Positions 47,283 to 61,300 are shown, numbered from the stretch's first letter. The stretch is 64,000 bases of DNA from Tribonema minus (GCA_017506865.1 JAFCMP010000190.1:310001-374000); one strand, 5' to 3'. The notes: a model not told the origin generated them from the sequence alone. A program made the numbers and translations.

Positions 47283-48160
47283 GGTCATTGGTCTTCTAAA
47301 GTCAGGTCTTCAATCATTGACTAGCTACATCTGTACCAATGCCTGTCAACATGGATTAAAAAGCGGCCTTTCTGTACAGATGCCACTCACTGGCGCACAC
47401 GACTTGCAGCAGCGCAGCGCCCGTGATTTGTGACTTAAGAGCCACACAGACTACGTTATTTGTCGAGCACCCGCAGTGCATCAGGTCCTGTAACTAAAGG
47501 GGCGTCTCTGCAGATTGAAACATGAAAGGTACTGCATCATGTGGCATAGTCGACTGCAGGCACTGACACTGGTCCTTATGGAAAATGAACTCCGCATATG
47601 TAATGATGAAGGCCATAACATAATTGCGACCACGGCAAGTAAATGATGTGCACGGAACTTACCGTCACCAAAATGCCTGAACACGCGTTGGTCCTCCTCT
47701 GTCATCGCCTGGTAGGGTTCCAGCGCCACCAGGAGGTCGCTGCGCCAGTCCCAATCCCATGTCCAGTACCTGTTGTCATCCGCATGCTCTCGCGCCGCTT
47801 GCCTCTGGGTACACTCTTTCGAGGAGCGGAAGTACAGGCGCAAGGCAACTCCACGCAACGTGTCGGTGGAAAACGGTACAGCATCACTGTCAGCCTGCTG
47901 CTGCTGCTGCTCCTGCTGCTGCGCCTTCTTCTTCGCTCATCCAGTTGTACACTTGTGTGTGTTGATGTGTTCTCGCTTAATTCTCGCCCAGACGAAAGTA
48001 TAGATGAAGTCTGCCAGTGGACCACCTTGGTTGTATCCGCACTGCAGATCTAACTTTCACGCATTCAGTCGCAATCTGTGGTGTGCATAAGCGCAGGTGC
48101 TGCTGCTATACTTACGCAAACCAAGCACACAGGTGGTTCACAGCCCGCAGGAACTTCATC

Positions 48161-50638
48161 ATCCTCAAGTCAGACACGCCAAACATTTTTATTGGCGAGG
48201 GGTCTTCAGGCTGGGAGCCTTTCTTAGACATCCCTGAGGTTCTGGGACTGTTCTGGGTCATTTTTGCATAGGGATGCACATTGTTGAACTTTCCACGTGA
48301 ACTTTAAGTTCAAGACTTGAAGTCCACTTGAAGTATTTGGCCAAGTTCAGTGTTGATAGCGAGAACCACTGCACATTTGGGCGCGCCGGCTGGTGATTCA
48401 GGGAGCGCTTCAGCCGGGGGACTTGTGGTGCTGATGGCGGCCGTGCAGAATGCAGGCAGCACAAGAAAATGGCACAAATGAAGCGACGAAACCTCAAGTG
48501 GCGACGTGACAGCACCGAGCTCCATACCCACCAGAGTGGCTCAGCGCGTGCTGCTGGGTGAAAACCAGCAGCAGCACGGCACCTGACTATATTGCACCAG
48601 GCGTGTCCACATGAAACCAGAATCAGAGGTGGTGCAAGGCCACAACAGAGACTGAGAGGTGCTCGGCTGATGTGCAGAATTGGATGAAAGTTTACATAGC
48701 AGCAACAGCACCTCGGCAGCGGTCAGGAGCACATTAGGACGGGGGACAGCAGACACTGCTGTTTCTGTGCAACGATGATTCGTCAACAGCATTTCGAGGT
48801 ATGGCACATGACGGCGGTGAACATGTGATAGCAAAGGCACACCAGCAGTTGACGCTGACACGTGCGCTGCAGCTCTCGAGCACAAGTGTGCCCTTCATGT
48901 GTGTGTTCTGAGCTTTTGTACTGCTCAAGTCTGCAGGATGAAGCAGACCAATTTGGCCTGTGTCAGTGGCTTGCGTCAGCAAAGTACTACACCTACAGCG
49001 CAAGAAACTGCAGGTGATATTATCTGCATTATATTTTGGTCAACTCAGGCGGTGACAGACAGGCCAACTGCCGGTTGGGATCTAGCTCATGGTAGGAGGC
49101 ACATGAATACTCTACATCATGGCCTCGCTTGTCACAGTCGAATTGGCGATTTGACAGATGCAGTGCATGCAGTCCAGGTCGAAGCGGCGACTTGACAGAT
49201 GCAGTGCAGGATGCATGCAGTCCCGAGGGCTTGAGCCAAGTGATGATCTCGGCGCAGGTGGTGGCGTTGCAGCAGTGGTGGTGGTAGTCTAGTGGTCGAC
49301 GTCTTCTGCACAATCTGGGCTTTAGCTTGGTGGCGATGACAGTACAGTATGTTTGACCTTTATTGATATGCTGCATGGTCATCTGGAGCACAGAGCGCTG
49401 GTGCAGGAGCTGCTGCATCCATTCACGAATTGTGATGATCTCTGCAAACATGGATTGCTGTTGTTAGATATATCTGCCAGGAAGTATGGCACACGATGAA
49501 TTAAGTTCATGCTCAGCGAGGCTCAGCGGCGCTCTCCAGCAAAGGTCCATGATCCCATGCAGAAATCAAAACGGCACGTTTCCATGACTCAAAACGCGTT
49601 GTTTGTCACAGTGGTATATTTGCCTATGATTTTGTTGTTTCACTTTTTTTGTCAATGGTCCAAAGTGCCTGAACTTGAAGCTTCATCTGCTGCTAAACAC
49701 CATTCCGCTTGTATTGTCGCATGTCATCATGTGTTACTTGGCACATGACACACAGCAATGCGTCTCGCGCGACCACATTTTGGAAGTTTTGGCTCCTTTG
49801 GTGCATCGTTGCAAAGCATTGCTTTTTAAAAGCGCAGGCTGGCATAGATATCTCGACTTGTATATATATGTAAACATTGCATTCATGCCGAGTTGTTCAA
49901 AACAGAACGTCTAGAATGCACTATACTATGTCATGCTGGATCAGGCACTTTCAGACATGTACCAGTATCAGCTTTGCGGCAAAACGCTTTGAGCGCAGCT
50001 TACCCAGGCCCCGCCCCCGGGAGGGGGGGGGGCTTCACCAGTGGACCACTGAAGACCCCGAGCCACCCCACTTTCAACAGAAATACCCAGATGTGGGACT
50101 AGCTTGTTGACCAAAAAGTGGTGTAAGATGCCCTTCATTGCACGTCTGAACTGCACCAAGCACGGTCACTTCAACAGTATAGCACATGCTTGAATATTGG
50201 AATAGTCAGGTTATGGCGTCGGCTCAGTGAGATGCCTTCAAACCACCAAGTACTGAGCACTTGGTTGATTAAATGCCCTTTGCTATCTTGCTGTCTACTC
50301 ATGGGTGTCAACTCATGAGCCATTGAAATGCGCTGGGGAAAAATGCACATTGTGCGCAGATCAGTCATGGCAGTCCAGTGGCCATTTGCGGCATGCAATC
50401 TTGCTGGAGCTCAAAATTGCGTTTTGAAGCGTGTTTTACACAATGTTGACGGCCACGGCTGCCAGCAACAACAGAGAGATCAGTAAAGTCAAGCAAAGCC
50501 TTGATGCGAAAACCATGATGCGAAAACCATGATGCATTGCAAGCTGGAGCTGGATATATACTGATAACTGGTACGACACTCCAAGTAACGCTAATACAGC
50601 CTACTGGTATGTGGTAAACCCGCTCGCCGCTTGGCCCC
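48161..50638. other. Intergenic region 3' of phosphomannose isomerase
   Basis: No supported exon. A short frame at about 48155-48270 (LKSDTPNIFIGEGSSGWEPF) is open but isolated. 48276-48360 is rich in gaactt/aagttc/acttgaag words on both strands. 50008-50031 is a C-rich then G-rich tract (gcccccgggaggggg) inside a GC-rich patch (about 49995-50100) unlike its AT-richer surroundings. Small tandem repeats (gatgcgaaaaccat, about 50502 and 50517) occur nearer the gene. Confidence 0.5.
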
Positions 50639-53600
50639 TTATATAATCGGCGGTGGGCGCCAGTGTATGTTGGTGTGTGCTACAGCCACAAGTAGTGGCG
50701 CGTCTGTCGATGTCGCTCGGAAGTTCACGGCACATCTGCAGAGCAAACACGGCAATTGCAAAAATGGGTGAGCACATTGCGAGCTTTACATGTACAAATG
50801 CTCGAGTAGGTGACAGTACGTGACAAAATGACAACGGTCCTGCGCACCAGCATGACAGCTCTTGTCAGCAATAAAACCATAACCCATGCAGAACGCAATG
50901 CCATGGCCATCTGCATGCCTGAAAACGCGCAATGCAAATGTCAACGCCATGGGCAAATTGGCCAAGACACTGAATTTGTGAAATTCTCGCACACACACTA
51001 AGTAGGCACAAAGCGCAATTTGCTCGAACTAGTGGCAATGACTACAGCTCATGTGCCATAGCCAGTACGGCGCTTCGCAACAGCGCTCACCTTGCCGGTA
51101 CAAACATAGATACCCCTGACCACAGCTCCTTCTCAGCGCCACCATCGTCATCTGTAGCCCAGCCGGTTCCGCCGAGCACGAGGAAAATCGATGGCACCTG
51201 CAGAGAGTACAAAAGCGATAATAGCGTTGGTGAGGTTCGGGTCTAGATTCATTGAGCTTGAACGTCAGTCATGCGCAAGGTCAAAGAATTGGCAGAGCGG
51301 GCACTCGCTGAACACAAAATTGAGAAAAACAGCTCAGAGCAGGCTGTGGCGCATTATGTCAACCGCAGCAGATTTGCGGATGTACATGTGCAATGCAGTC
51401 AGAGCTTTAAAACAAAGATACTCAGCACATCAGCAGCTGGTGTTTAACCCAATAGTATCGCAACGGCTGCCTTTGGCAAACGTTGCACTACGCCAGCACA
51501 CTAGCTGCGTCAAGCAGCGCGCTACTAGTTGAGGTCGAAAAATGCTTCTTGAACAGTGTTAGCGTCACCTTTGCTATGCAGCACACTCACACATCTGCAG
51601 CGAGACAACAATGAGGTACGCGAGAGCAAAATATGAGGCATGTAAATACATACCTTGATGCTGTCGAAGCTGAACTGCTGTGCGTGTGGAAGCGTCACCA
51701 CCTGCTCATGGTTGCAACACACATATGCACGCGAAGTGAGCTAATGCTCACATTGCACGCTATACGGGCACTGTGCGCCAGGCAGGAGCACAAATCAAAT
51801 GAGAGATCTGGTGAGGCAAACGACAATCTACATTGCCTGCAGTTGTCACATTCGCAGCAAACTGTCATAGCTTGTGACCCATTCGCTTGACTGTCTTGAG
51901 AAGCGTACACATGATCATTTGCCAGACTTTACTAACCATCAGCATCAACCAGACAAGTCATGCACACAGGACAATGCGAATGCTGCTGATTTGCAGTATC
52001 ATTCGGTCCCACAATGGCAAGTATCGTGGCACCAGGCCCATGCATCCCGAGCATCTGTACCACATGGAAACCCCCCTTGTCGTTGGCGACACTACACACA
52101 AGAATGCAACCGTGCTGCTGCCTTAATGGAGCGTCACACACATTGCCTCAGGGACGCTGCGCTGCGCGTCAACTTCCGCTTGAGGTTGGTGAGATCGGTG
52201 ACGCACCTCCAACTCGAAGTCCGCGACGGGCGGCGTGAAGCGCAGGCAGTACGGCGACACGCGGCGCGGCAGCACCAGCGGCGGCGCGCCCATCTTGTAC
52301 GTGAGTATGTCGCACAGCAGCGGCACGTCGCGGTACTTGGGCGTCAGCGCCACGCGCACGACGTTGTCGGAGCGCGCCATGACCTGTGAGGAGGCGGCCA
52401 AGCGTCGCCACACCGAACGTCAAATCACAGTTGATGAGTGTCAGCTGCTCTCAGGGAGATGTGCAAGCGCGTGGTGCTTGTCATGCGCTGAGCCGCGGCT
52501 AGAGTTGTGAAGGCGTGAGTGTGTGATACCACTGCCCTGCCACAGAGTGAGGAAAGGGGGGACCAGATGGGCATGTGCAAGCATGTGGTGCAGAAAAATT
52601 GTCCAAAGGGAGAACACGGCCTGCTCTGCATGCGCACTACAAGGAGCAGTGTAAAGCTGTAGTTCCATCAGTGCACAATATGAGACAACAACTGCGTGAT
52701 CACATCACCAGTCTGCCCCTCCCTTGCAAAACGGAATGCAGTCAGCCCAGACACAGGACCAAAATTCACGATGCCCACGCTTGCTAGTGTCAACAGCCTG
52801 GCACACTCCTTCTACTCACGTGATATCCTTGTGTCATGATTGAAGAGAAGGCGTATCATGGCAAGAAGCGGTGTAGTGCTGCCTACCGCATCCCATAACT
52901 TCACCCGTCACAGCTTGACGCGCATGCAAGGTCACAAGTACACACCTCCATGATGTCCCCCCTGAGATATGCGTGCGGTTCGTTGGCCCCCATGAAGAAC
53001 GCCTGCCCTGGCTCCAGGCGCAGGTAGTTGAGCAGCAGCGGCATCATTATGCCAATGTCTCCCGGGTACTCCTGTGCGCACACCGCATTATGACATGAGA
53101 TTGTTGAGTGTGTATGAGAGTGTTGGCTCCGCTCGCCTTCTGCAGCTTTGCGTGGCTACACCACATTGTGCCATGAGATGAGCGCTTGTTGTCTCTGATC
53201 ACCTTTTCACAGCTTTGCGTGGCTGAATGCATGTGTGCTGCGTGTACAAGTGAGCGTCCATCTCGGCGACTGGGTGCGTGCATGCGCAGCGTTTTGAACA
53301 AAAGATGCTCCAGAGAAGCACGGTGGGCTGCGTTGTAGCGGTTTTAATGCTGACCGCAGTGTGTGAAAATGAGCACAATAAGCAGTGTCCGATGTGATAA
53401 GGTAGTTGATTCTGCACAGTCCTGTTGGCAGTGGCACTTGCTGGCTGCATGCTCAACAAGACACTACGGTGCTACATTTGTAATGAGTGAGCTGACCAGG
53501 CTCAGTGCACGCCAAAGGTGTGCCCAGGCACAACAGCTATGACATAAATGAGCACTGCAAGCATGTGCGATGTACAAATGCAGCGCAGCTTTCAAGCAAG

Positions 53601-55323
53601 TTTTGCAAGTGTCGTGTTGTGTTGCCAAGCAGGCGTACAACAACGACACGCGCCAACAAAACAATAAACAACGCAGTGGCCTTGCAGTGTGCTGTCTTGT
53701 GCCTTGAATGACATTTGATCAGGTGCAACAACTGCGCCAATGGCAAGTCGTTTGGTCGTACATACATGCATACCCCATTAGCCATGCCGAGAATTGTCCT
53801 CACCTCATTGAGCCTGAGCATGAGCTTGTGAATGGACCTCTCCTCTGCGCGCAGGCGCCGCAGCATAGTGCGCGCCGTCAGCCCTGGACATTCGCCATCG
53901 CCAGCAGCTGCGTTGCACACACACGTCACGACGGCAATGGTCAATGCTGCTCATGCCAGTGGACAAGCTGAGGGTGGTGTCCTTTTGGCACAACACAGCA
54001 GACGCATCAGCCTCAGTGTAATTCGATCTGGATCAGTGCGAGCTCTGTGCCTGATAGCTGTACAACTGAATTTCCAAACCACAAACATATCATTCGTCAA
54101 ATCACGGCAGTGATTAATCTTAAGAAGTTGCTGTGGCTGTATGTAGGACCTATCAACTGTACCTATCAGCTGTACAACTGAATTTAAACCACAAACATAT
54201 CATTCGTCAAATCACGGCAGTGATTAATCTTAAGAAGTTGCTGTGGCTGTATGTAGGACCTATCAAATGACGTGAATGTTAATGTTTGTCAAGTACAATG
54301 CGCGAAGCTGTGGGAGTTGGTTGATCAACAATGGAAGAAGCGTTTAATGCCATGTTGACAACATTATTACAATGCTCACGCAACGCAAAACTGAACCGGA
54401 CACGTACAGTATACATGTATGCATTTTGCCCATGCAGCGTCGCCGCCATCTTGTGACAAGGCGCACTGCACCTGTGTGTAGTGCGGCACAGACCACTAGC
54501 ACGGCACATGGCAACACTTCGCCTATGAAAGCGTACTTCTATGATTGTTCGCATAGCAACGGCAGGCACTCACCTAAGCATATGACCTTGCCTAGCATCT
54601 CTTCCAGTTCCACCTCGTCTTCGGCTTCAGCGGAGGCATTCCAGAGGCCCTCTCCTATTGTGCCTGCACCAGCACCCAGGCACCAAGTCAGCCAATGTGC
54701 ACAGCCATAATGGCAAATGGCAAGGCGTGGAGTATGAGCATGACCATTGAGGTCCATCGCATGCAGTGCCCAACGCACCAAAGTTCTGACTTGTCAGCGC
54801 AAAACCCGTGTGCCAATCGAGCAACCGCAGCTGCGATGGTGGCCATATACGAAGTGTGCATGTATGCGTATGTGAGTGCTGTCATGCAACGCCATACTTG
54901 TGAGTACATGTAAGGTAAGGTGGCACAAAATCAGTCACGACGCTGTGACCCTCAATGCGCATTCAAAGCTCAGCCACCACCAGGCAAGCGGCAACGACCT
55001 TGCTGAGCATCCGTGCTCATCCAGTGTGGCGCCTGAGAAAACAACTACCGCCGCTTACAGCATGCCAGCGCCTCAGAGCACGCTCCCACATCAAGTACGA
55101 CACTTCAAAGTAACTTCAAAGTAAATCGCTGCCGCAGCCCCCACTCACCTACGGGCGGCGTGTGTATGGGGTAGTTGGCGCCGCTGGCCGCAAAGTTGCC
55201 ACCCTCAAACCCCAGGCCAAACGAGTCGCCCGGCGCAAACGCATCGTCCACGCCCACGGGCTTCTTGCGCCGCTTCTGCGTGCGCCGTTTCTGCATGTCC
55301 GCCGTCTTGTCTGCGGACCCGAT

Positions 55324-55393
<70 letters not shown>

Positions 55394-58300
55394 TACAAGG
55401 GTGGCATGCCTCCGCCGCCTCCGCCGCCGCCGCCGCCGCTGCTGCCGTTGCCAGTGCGCATAGGCGCTGGCTTTGCGAAAGCTTCCGTGGAGAGGCCGTT
55501 GGGCACGCGCAGGGGCGACGCCGCGCCGGAGACGGCCTGCGATGTGTCTACGGACGTGTTAAAGGAGGAGCCCATGGCGGAGGCGTCCTGCGACTTCCAG
55601 TTGTGCTGCTGGCGCAGGCGGTCCACCAGCGCGGCCACCTGCGGGGAGGGGGGGGTGGTGTGGGAGCGTATGGGTAAGATAATGTGACCGTTACGTCACG
55701 GTGTAGGCACAGAGGGCAGAGGAGAGGGATAGGGGGGGGAGTCACAGTGCAGACAATAACACGCTGCACGTACGCATGCGATTCACAGGGCAGCAACAAC
55801 AACACTGAAGCTGGGATGCATACAGGTCAGAAACTGGCGGCCAAGGCGCACAACGCCTGAGTCACAAATCGCATGCCGATGGACTGCCATCTGTAGCATA
55901 GCTCACATGCATGGTGCCCTCCTCTACAAGCAGCCACCCTGGGGAAAGTGACACTACTGTAGCGCCCTGCATCTGTGTCCTCAGGATGCACAACCTGGCA
56001 GGCCATCAGGACCGTAGCGTGCAAGGCTTATCCACAGCTGCACCTCATCAACAGATGCATGAGCATTGAGGCACAACTTCTACTTCAACACTGCAACTCG
56101 CGCCCGACCACAGAGGTCGCATTCACGTGCCTGTCGTGAATCGCAAGCGCAGAGGTGGGGTGTGCCCGTCCTGGCCCTTGAACAGTGGGACGACCTGTTG
56201 CGTTACGCATCAGCACATAGTAGTATGCGTGCATATATGTAGATGATGCCCCAGTGGAGACAATGCGGTCACTGCGGCGCACCTGCGTCCTGATGACCGC
56301 AGGCTTGGCCTTCATGTAGCTGACAAAGAGCTTGTGCAGCGCGGCCTGCTGCCGCCCAATGTCCTCGGGCACGTCGAGTATCGCCTTCACGGCGGCCAGC
56401 GACACAACGCCGCGCAGCTCTGGATACCTGGAGCAAAAGAAGCCACAGGCGCTACGCGTCAACATCAGTGCTATTACCTCTACCACGTGATTGCGTACAG
56501 AAATGGGTACATGTGGCAAGACGGTGCTAGACAGTGGCTTCTTCAGTGTGGTGCTGTGTACACTTTGAGACGTGTAAGTGCGCCCAGCAGCGGCCAATGA
56601 CATATGGTTCGCCGGAGGACAATAGCGTTGAGGTTGAAGTCAGACAACCTGCCCCACATAGTTATGTTTACAACCATTGTGATTAAAATTAGATAACGTT
56701 GCGCAACCACAGCCTCTGCAAACTGGTGATGGTGGGCCACGCTATGGCAGGCATCCAGGATGGCCCACTGACCTGAGTTTCACTCTGCAATCACAACAGC
56801 ATGGTCAAAGGCCGTGCCAAGCACTGAAACGCACTGATTTCCCTGCAAGTCCCAATAAGCAGCCACTTGCACGCAGTGGACTAGGTCAGTAGTTGGTGCT
56901 GTATCACGGCAATGCAAGGCGCTTAACTGTAATGCAGATCACGTGAGGCAGCCCTCGGAGCTTGAGCAAGCTTAAAAACACAGGTAAGAATGGCACTTGA
57001 CAGCCAAATCTGGATTTTGAGCAGCTTTTAAGTAAAAGGATAAACCACCAACCACGACCACCACACTTACCTGTGCAGTGAATAGACCATCTCGTGGAAC
57101 GGCCGGAAACCACACAACCCCTCAAATTCGCTCAATGCGACAGCCATCTCAGGCTTGTGATTGTCATCCCTGTGCATCAGGGGGCAACGGTGGGACGACT
57201 AGTAAGCATCGGGAAAGCATGAGCTGGCATATACATATTAAAATACTTATGTATGGGCGCATTGCTCTGTTGACCAAATTGTTGTGGCTTTACACACACC
57301 TAACTTGAAGTCAGTATCTAGCCTCAGGATAGGGAATGTTTGACGTGCCTCAGAATGCCTTCTGAGTGCCCCTGTTCTTGAAGGTCAGAAGTGAAGTGTG
57401 AGACAGATGGGCAGGACAACGCGCTCAATTCTGCAAGGAGTCTCAACTGCATGCCTCACTTGTCCCTGGTAAAGAAGGCGTGCTTCAAAGTTTCAGCACA
57501 GGTGAACTTATGTGCTCACGGAAACCTGTCACAGGTAGCTCAGATTAAAGCAGAAGGGGAGGGTGTACTTGGCGCTATATAATGAGCATCAAATGCAGCT
57601 GCAATATATAACACTTACAGTATTCAGTGGCCGTCAAGTCAACCAGACGCCTTAGAACTCAGCTGAGGTGTGCATATTGTGCATACACAGGATTTGGTTG
57701 GTGAAAAAGCAGCAAAGCTTCACATTCAGCTATGTGTACGACACGAAAACTTCTGTTGTAGTATATGCGTAATGAGGATTACTACTCTCTGCAAAAACCG
57801 GTGGTGTGTGCTGGTGAGTGGTCTACAGGTGACAAGTGATGCTGCTGCTACATATAGTACAGCACTTGCACACCGGTGGCGTAGTATGAACGGTTGGTCA
57901 TAAGCATCACTTACAAAGCATGGGAGCGCTCACAGCAGCAGCAATCACAAGCGATGCGAATTATAAGAGTTATCAGTTCACCAATTCAACTTGAGTCAGT
58001 GAGTCTGCAACACATCACCCAGCAGTACAGTAGTCACTTCATGAGATCACCGCACTTTCACAGGGGCTCCACAAGACAAGAGCTGCCCGCACTGTTCTTG
58101 ACCTGCAACTGCTGTCATTTCATGTTTGGACTGACAGAGAAACCGTTCAAACCCTAGGCTGGCCCTTGGGGCCAGGGATGAGTGATTCAGCGAGGGTTGA
58201 GGCTACAATCTGATACATTTGGTAACAGCGCATATTCAGAATGATATTCTGCTACAAAAAGCAAAGCATGCCGTATTGCAGCAGCGGCTGCAGTTTTATG

Positions 58301-61300
58301 TGTGCGCATACTTCTAAATGTCTGTTGTAGATATACCTTGATCGTCATGACCACCAAACACAATCATTGTACGAGCGCGATTGTAAAGCGGCAAGCGGGA
58401 GGTGGACACAATCTCAAAACAGTCACCTCAGCAAGTCGTCAAAGGGCTTTTGAACTGAATGGCGCGTCTTGAGCCCTTATACCTACTGCTTGTGTTCTGT
58501 GGCCATCTCATATGGGACAATGGACCAGTCTCGTTGCTGCTTGTATATCGAGTGCTTTCATGTGTCCTGACCATCCTTGCCTTGCAACCGCGTTGAAAGG
58601 CCCTCAGTTGTATTGCCCCAAGGTGTACTGTTGTTACTCATGGCTGTGTCCACAGTGATGCAAGAGTGCTCCCAGGAAATATTTCCTGCTTTTGGATTAG
58701 CAGTAAGTAGTACATTTTCAAGCATGTATGTAGGTATATGTGCATGTAAGGTAGCAGCAAAACTTCACTCCACTCGCGCTGCGCGACAGCCCTGTATGCA
58801 CACTTCACGAATGTTGAGCTTGGTTGCCTATACTCAAGACAGCAAAGCCACTCAAATGTTGGTCGTGTTGTTCTTTGAACCGATAGGTTGAATTTCAACA
58901 ATGCACACACACACCTCAGCACATGCCTTTGTGCCATTGTTCAGCTGGCTCACCCCCAATCATGAGCCTTGACCCTGACCTATACGAAGTACGTTGGACA
59001 GACGTCATTGCAGATGGAACTGAAGCACCGTTTTGGTTTCTATTGAACCTCACTCGATTGCGTTTACATATTCATTGTCACCAGATGCTGCTGCAAGAAT
59101 CCAGTACAGTTGAGTAGTTTTTGTGGGAAACATGTATTTTGAAGTACGCTGCTCGTGCAGAGATCAGGTGATAATGTGAAGATATGTACAGACATTACTG
59201 ACGTTCTTATTGCTGCATGCTCATTAGCTCAGCACGGGTGCCTGCACAGCCACAGTGTTGTCTGCACTCCAAGCGTTATGTGAGCGTGCGCATAAGAGGT
59301 CTGGGTTGAGTCAGCGGTATGCCCAGTGGCATCGTTGTAAAACTTCAGCACTACTAGCAACATGTATGCGCCCCCCGCAGCTGCCGTATCGCCGCCGCCG
59401 CCGAGCACTGACTCACCAGTGCTGAATGGGATGTGCCAGTTTGTCGCTGCAGCGAGGAGACACAAGTGTTGGATTGGCTCATGCCACAACAACGTTTGCG
59501 CCTCTGCATGTGTGTATTGATATCAGTGGCTCGTGACCACTGCGCCTGCCCCTGTTTATGTTCAGTGTAATACGATTGCGATAGTGACAGCTCTCAGGCC
59601 AGCGCATGCTGCACAAGGTTTGCCCATTTTGTGCGACAAGGGCATTAACAGTCGCCAGGGCTCCGCTCGTGCTCGCAGGCAGCCTTTCAACGGCAATGCA
59701 CGAGGTTGAACAGGCCTGCACTTGGCGATGCACTGCTGCGCATGCAACCGGTGTGCACTCTCAGCGCAGCTTGCATAAGCGCAAATTAAGGTCCAAAGGG
59801 GTTGCGCACCAGTGACAGTGACCGCAAGCAAGCAGAGCAGGTCATGGACTTGAAGATATATGCAGAGCAGGTTATGTACTTTAAGATATAAGACTCTTAT
59901 GTAAAAGCGTCAGGTGTTGTTTGCACCATCATATATGGCTGCTTACATGCGCGCCAAGGGTGGTCAACATCATTCACAGACATTAGTTCACTTGAGTTAT
60001 ACTTCAGGCTACTACAAGCGTGAGTTGGACACAAGCGTGCCAAGACTGTTGACGTATCTTTACAAATGGATGTAACTTTACGAATGAACGCAGCGCCACT
60101 AAATGATTCAGGTCAGTGACCCCTGTTGCACCAATTTTCACCAAGGCAGTGGTGCACAAGGCCGTGGGACAAGAGGGCGGCCAATATGATGATAATGGTC
60201 AGATGCAGCATCTGCTGCCCAGACTGGACAGTAGAGCTGCACTCCTGTGTGACGACAGTGCCATGCAGCAGACCACACTGCAGATGCTCGCTTAATAGCT
60301 TGATCCCTGGTAGGCAAGAATGGCGCACTTCAGGTGCCTGAAGGCGGAGCGTGAGAGTTTGAGGCGCTGTGTCGGTCACTTTGGTCAGTGCCGTGATCTG
60401 GTTGCAGCGCAACAGCATCACTCATGCTGTGACGGAGTCTGTTAACGATTTCAGGACAAAAATCTTCAAGAGTGTGTTGTGACAGTAGCAGGCGCAATGC
60501 TGGTTATCAAGAGGCCCTCGTCCATTGATCTGCGTTTCAAAATAGTGTTTTGTTTCAAGATTCAGTTATGTTTTGAGATGAACTGTAATAGGCATTTAGC
60601 GGCCAGTACCCACCTGTACAGATCCGGACGCGAGGCGTATAGCTTCTCCGCCTGCGAGAGAGCAGCGGCATTGCGCAGCGACGACAGCTGGAGTCAGCAC
60701 CCATAAATCTAACAAGTGGCAAGGGGAAACTACTTCGCCGATGTGACTGTTTGGCAACGTCAACAGGTGCACAAGGAACGGGCGGTTGGTGTACTCGGTT
60801 CGTTTGCTAGCATGACCAGCAGCTGCGCGAATGCACGCAGAATAATGGTGATCGATACGCTCAGGAAGTCATGTACCATGTGACACAGAATGGCGGCGCA
60901 TTTGAAGCTATTGCCATATGTGGCTGCACGTGTGTGTTCAATGAATCCATGGCGGGCCGCAAGCTAACACTGCAGGCTCACCGTCTGCTTGTCTGGATGT
61001 GCCTGGATGCTCAGCGCCTTGGCGATGCTCAGAATCTTGAACATGAACGGCAGATCCCCCACCTGAATGTGCACAGACAGTCAAGAAATTGATGAGCACG
61101 GAAGCCCGACCATGGTTTTGGAAGTATATGCCACATGTAACGCATTGGCGTTGTGCGTGTGCGCAACCTTTGACTGATTGCTGCACGCTTCTCACCCACA
61201 CGTGACGCCTCCTTGTTGGCTGCCACAAGAGTCATCCTGACATCCTCCGAGACGTTAACGCGTTGAGTAGTGGCAATGCTTTGGCAGCACTAACAAAGCA

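Larger units (their letters stand above)
44915..47940 (-). pseudogene. Copy B of the duplicated gene, N-terminus frameshifted
   Basis: Exons corresponding to copy A: about 47940-47663, 46445-46167 and 45015-44915 (TGA). The conserved part reads TLRGVALRLYFRSSKEC, WYWTWDWDWRSDLL-type core (here RYWTWDWDWRSD), YADGTKVHFNRVGRKHAIPF and GLGSKIAHLLRGLPR...KPLLR. Splice sites and phases of introns 1 and 2 are kept, and the 6-nt insertion in exon 2 is in frame. But the ATG matching copy A is out of frame: from 47940 to the donor is 278 nt where 3n+1 is needed, because of length change around the GCA/CAG repeat. The reading frame of the conserved part opens after a TGA with poly-Gln and no ATG. It is either a recent pseudogene or uses a new upstream exon. 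Confidence 0.6.
44260..48160. repeat. Segmental duplication, copy B
   Basis: Direct-orientation partner of 39441-43075, about 4.8 kb away, with about 1.2 kb of spacer. It differs by substitutions, microsatellite length changes and a different stretch at about 45420-46110. A minus-strand frame there (45865-45590; core AVPDDVIFIASNSTLVHSHP) looks protein-like but has no counterpart in copy A. Confidence 0.85.

Noticed and set aside
49280-49350. gtagtctagtggtcgacg resembles the start of a tRNA
   Set aside because: No T-loop GTTCRA follows at the right distance and the acceptor stem does not close.
55162-55687. Plus-strand Ala- and Pro-rich frames of about 170 aa
   Set aside because: Complement of the poly-Gly exon of phosphomannose isomerase; the repeat opens all frames.
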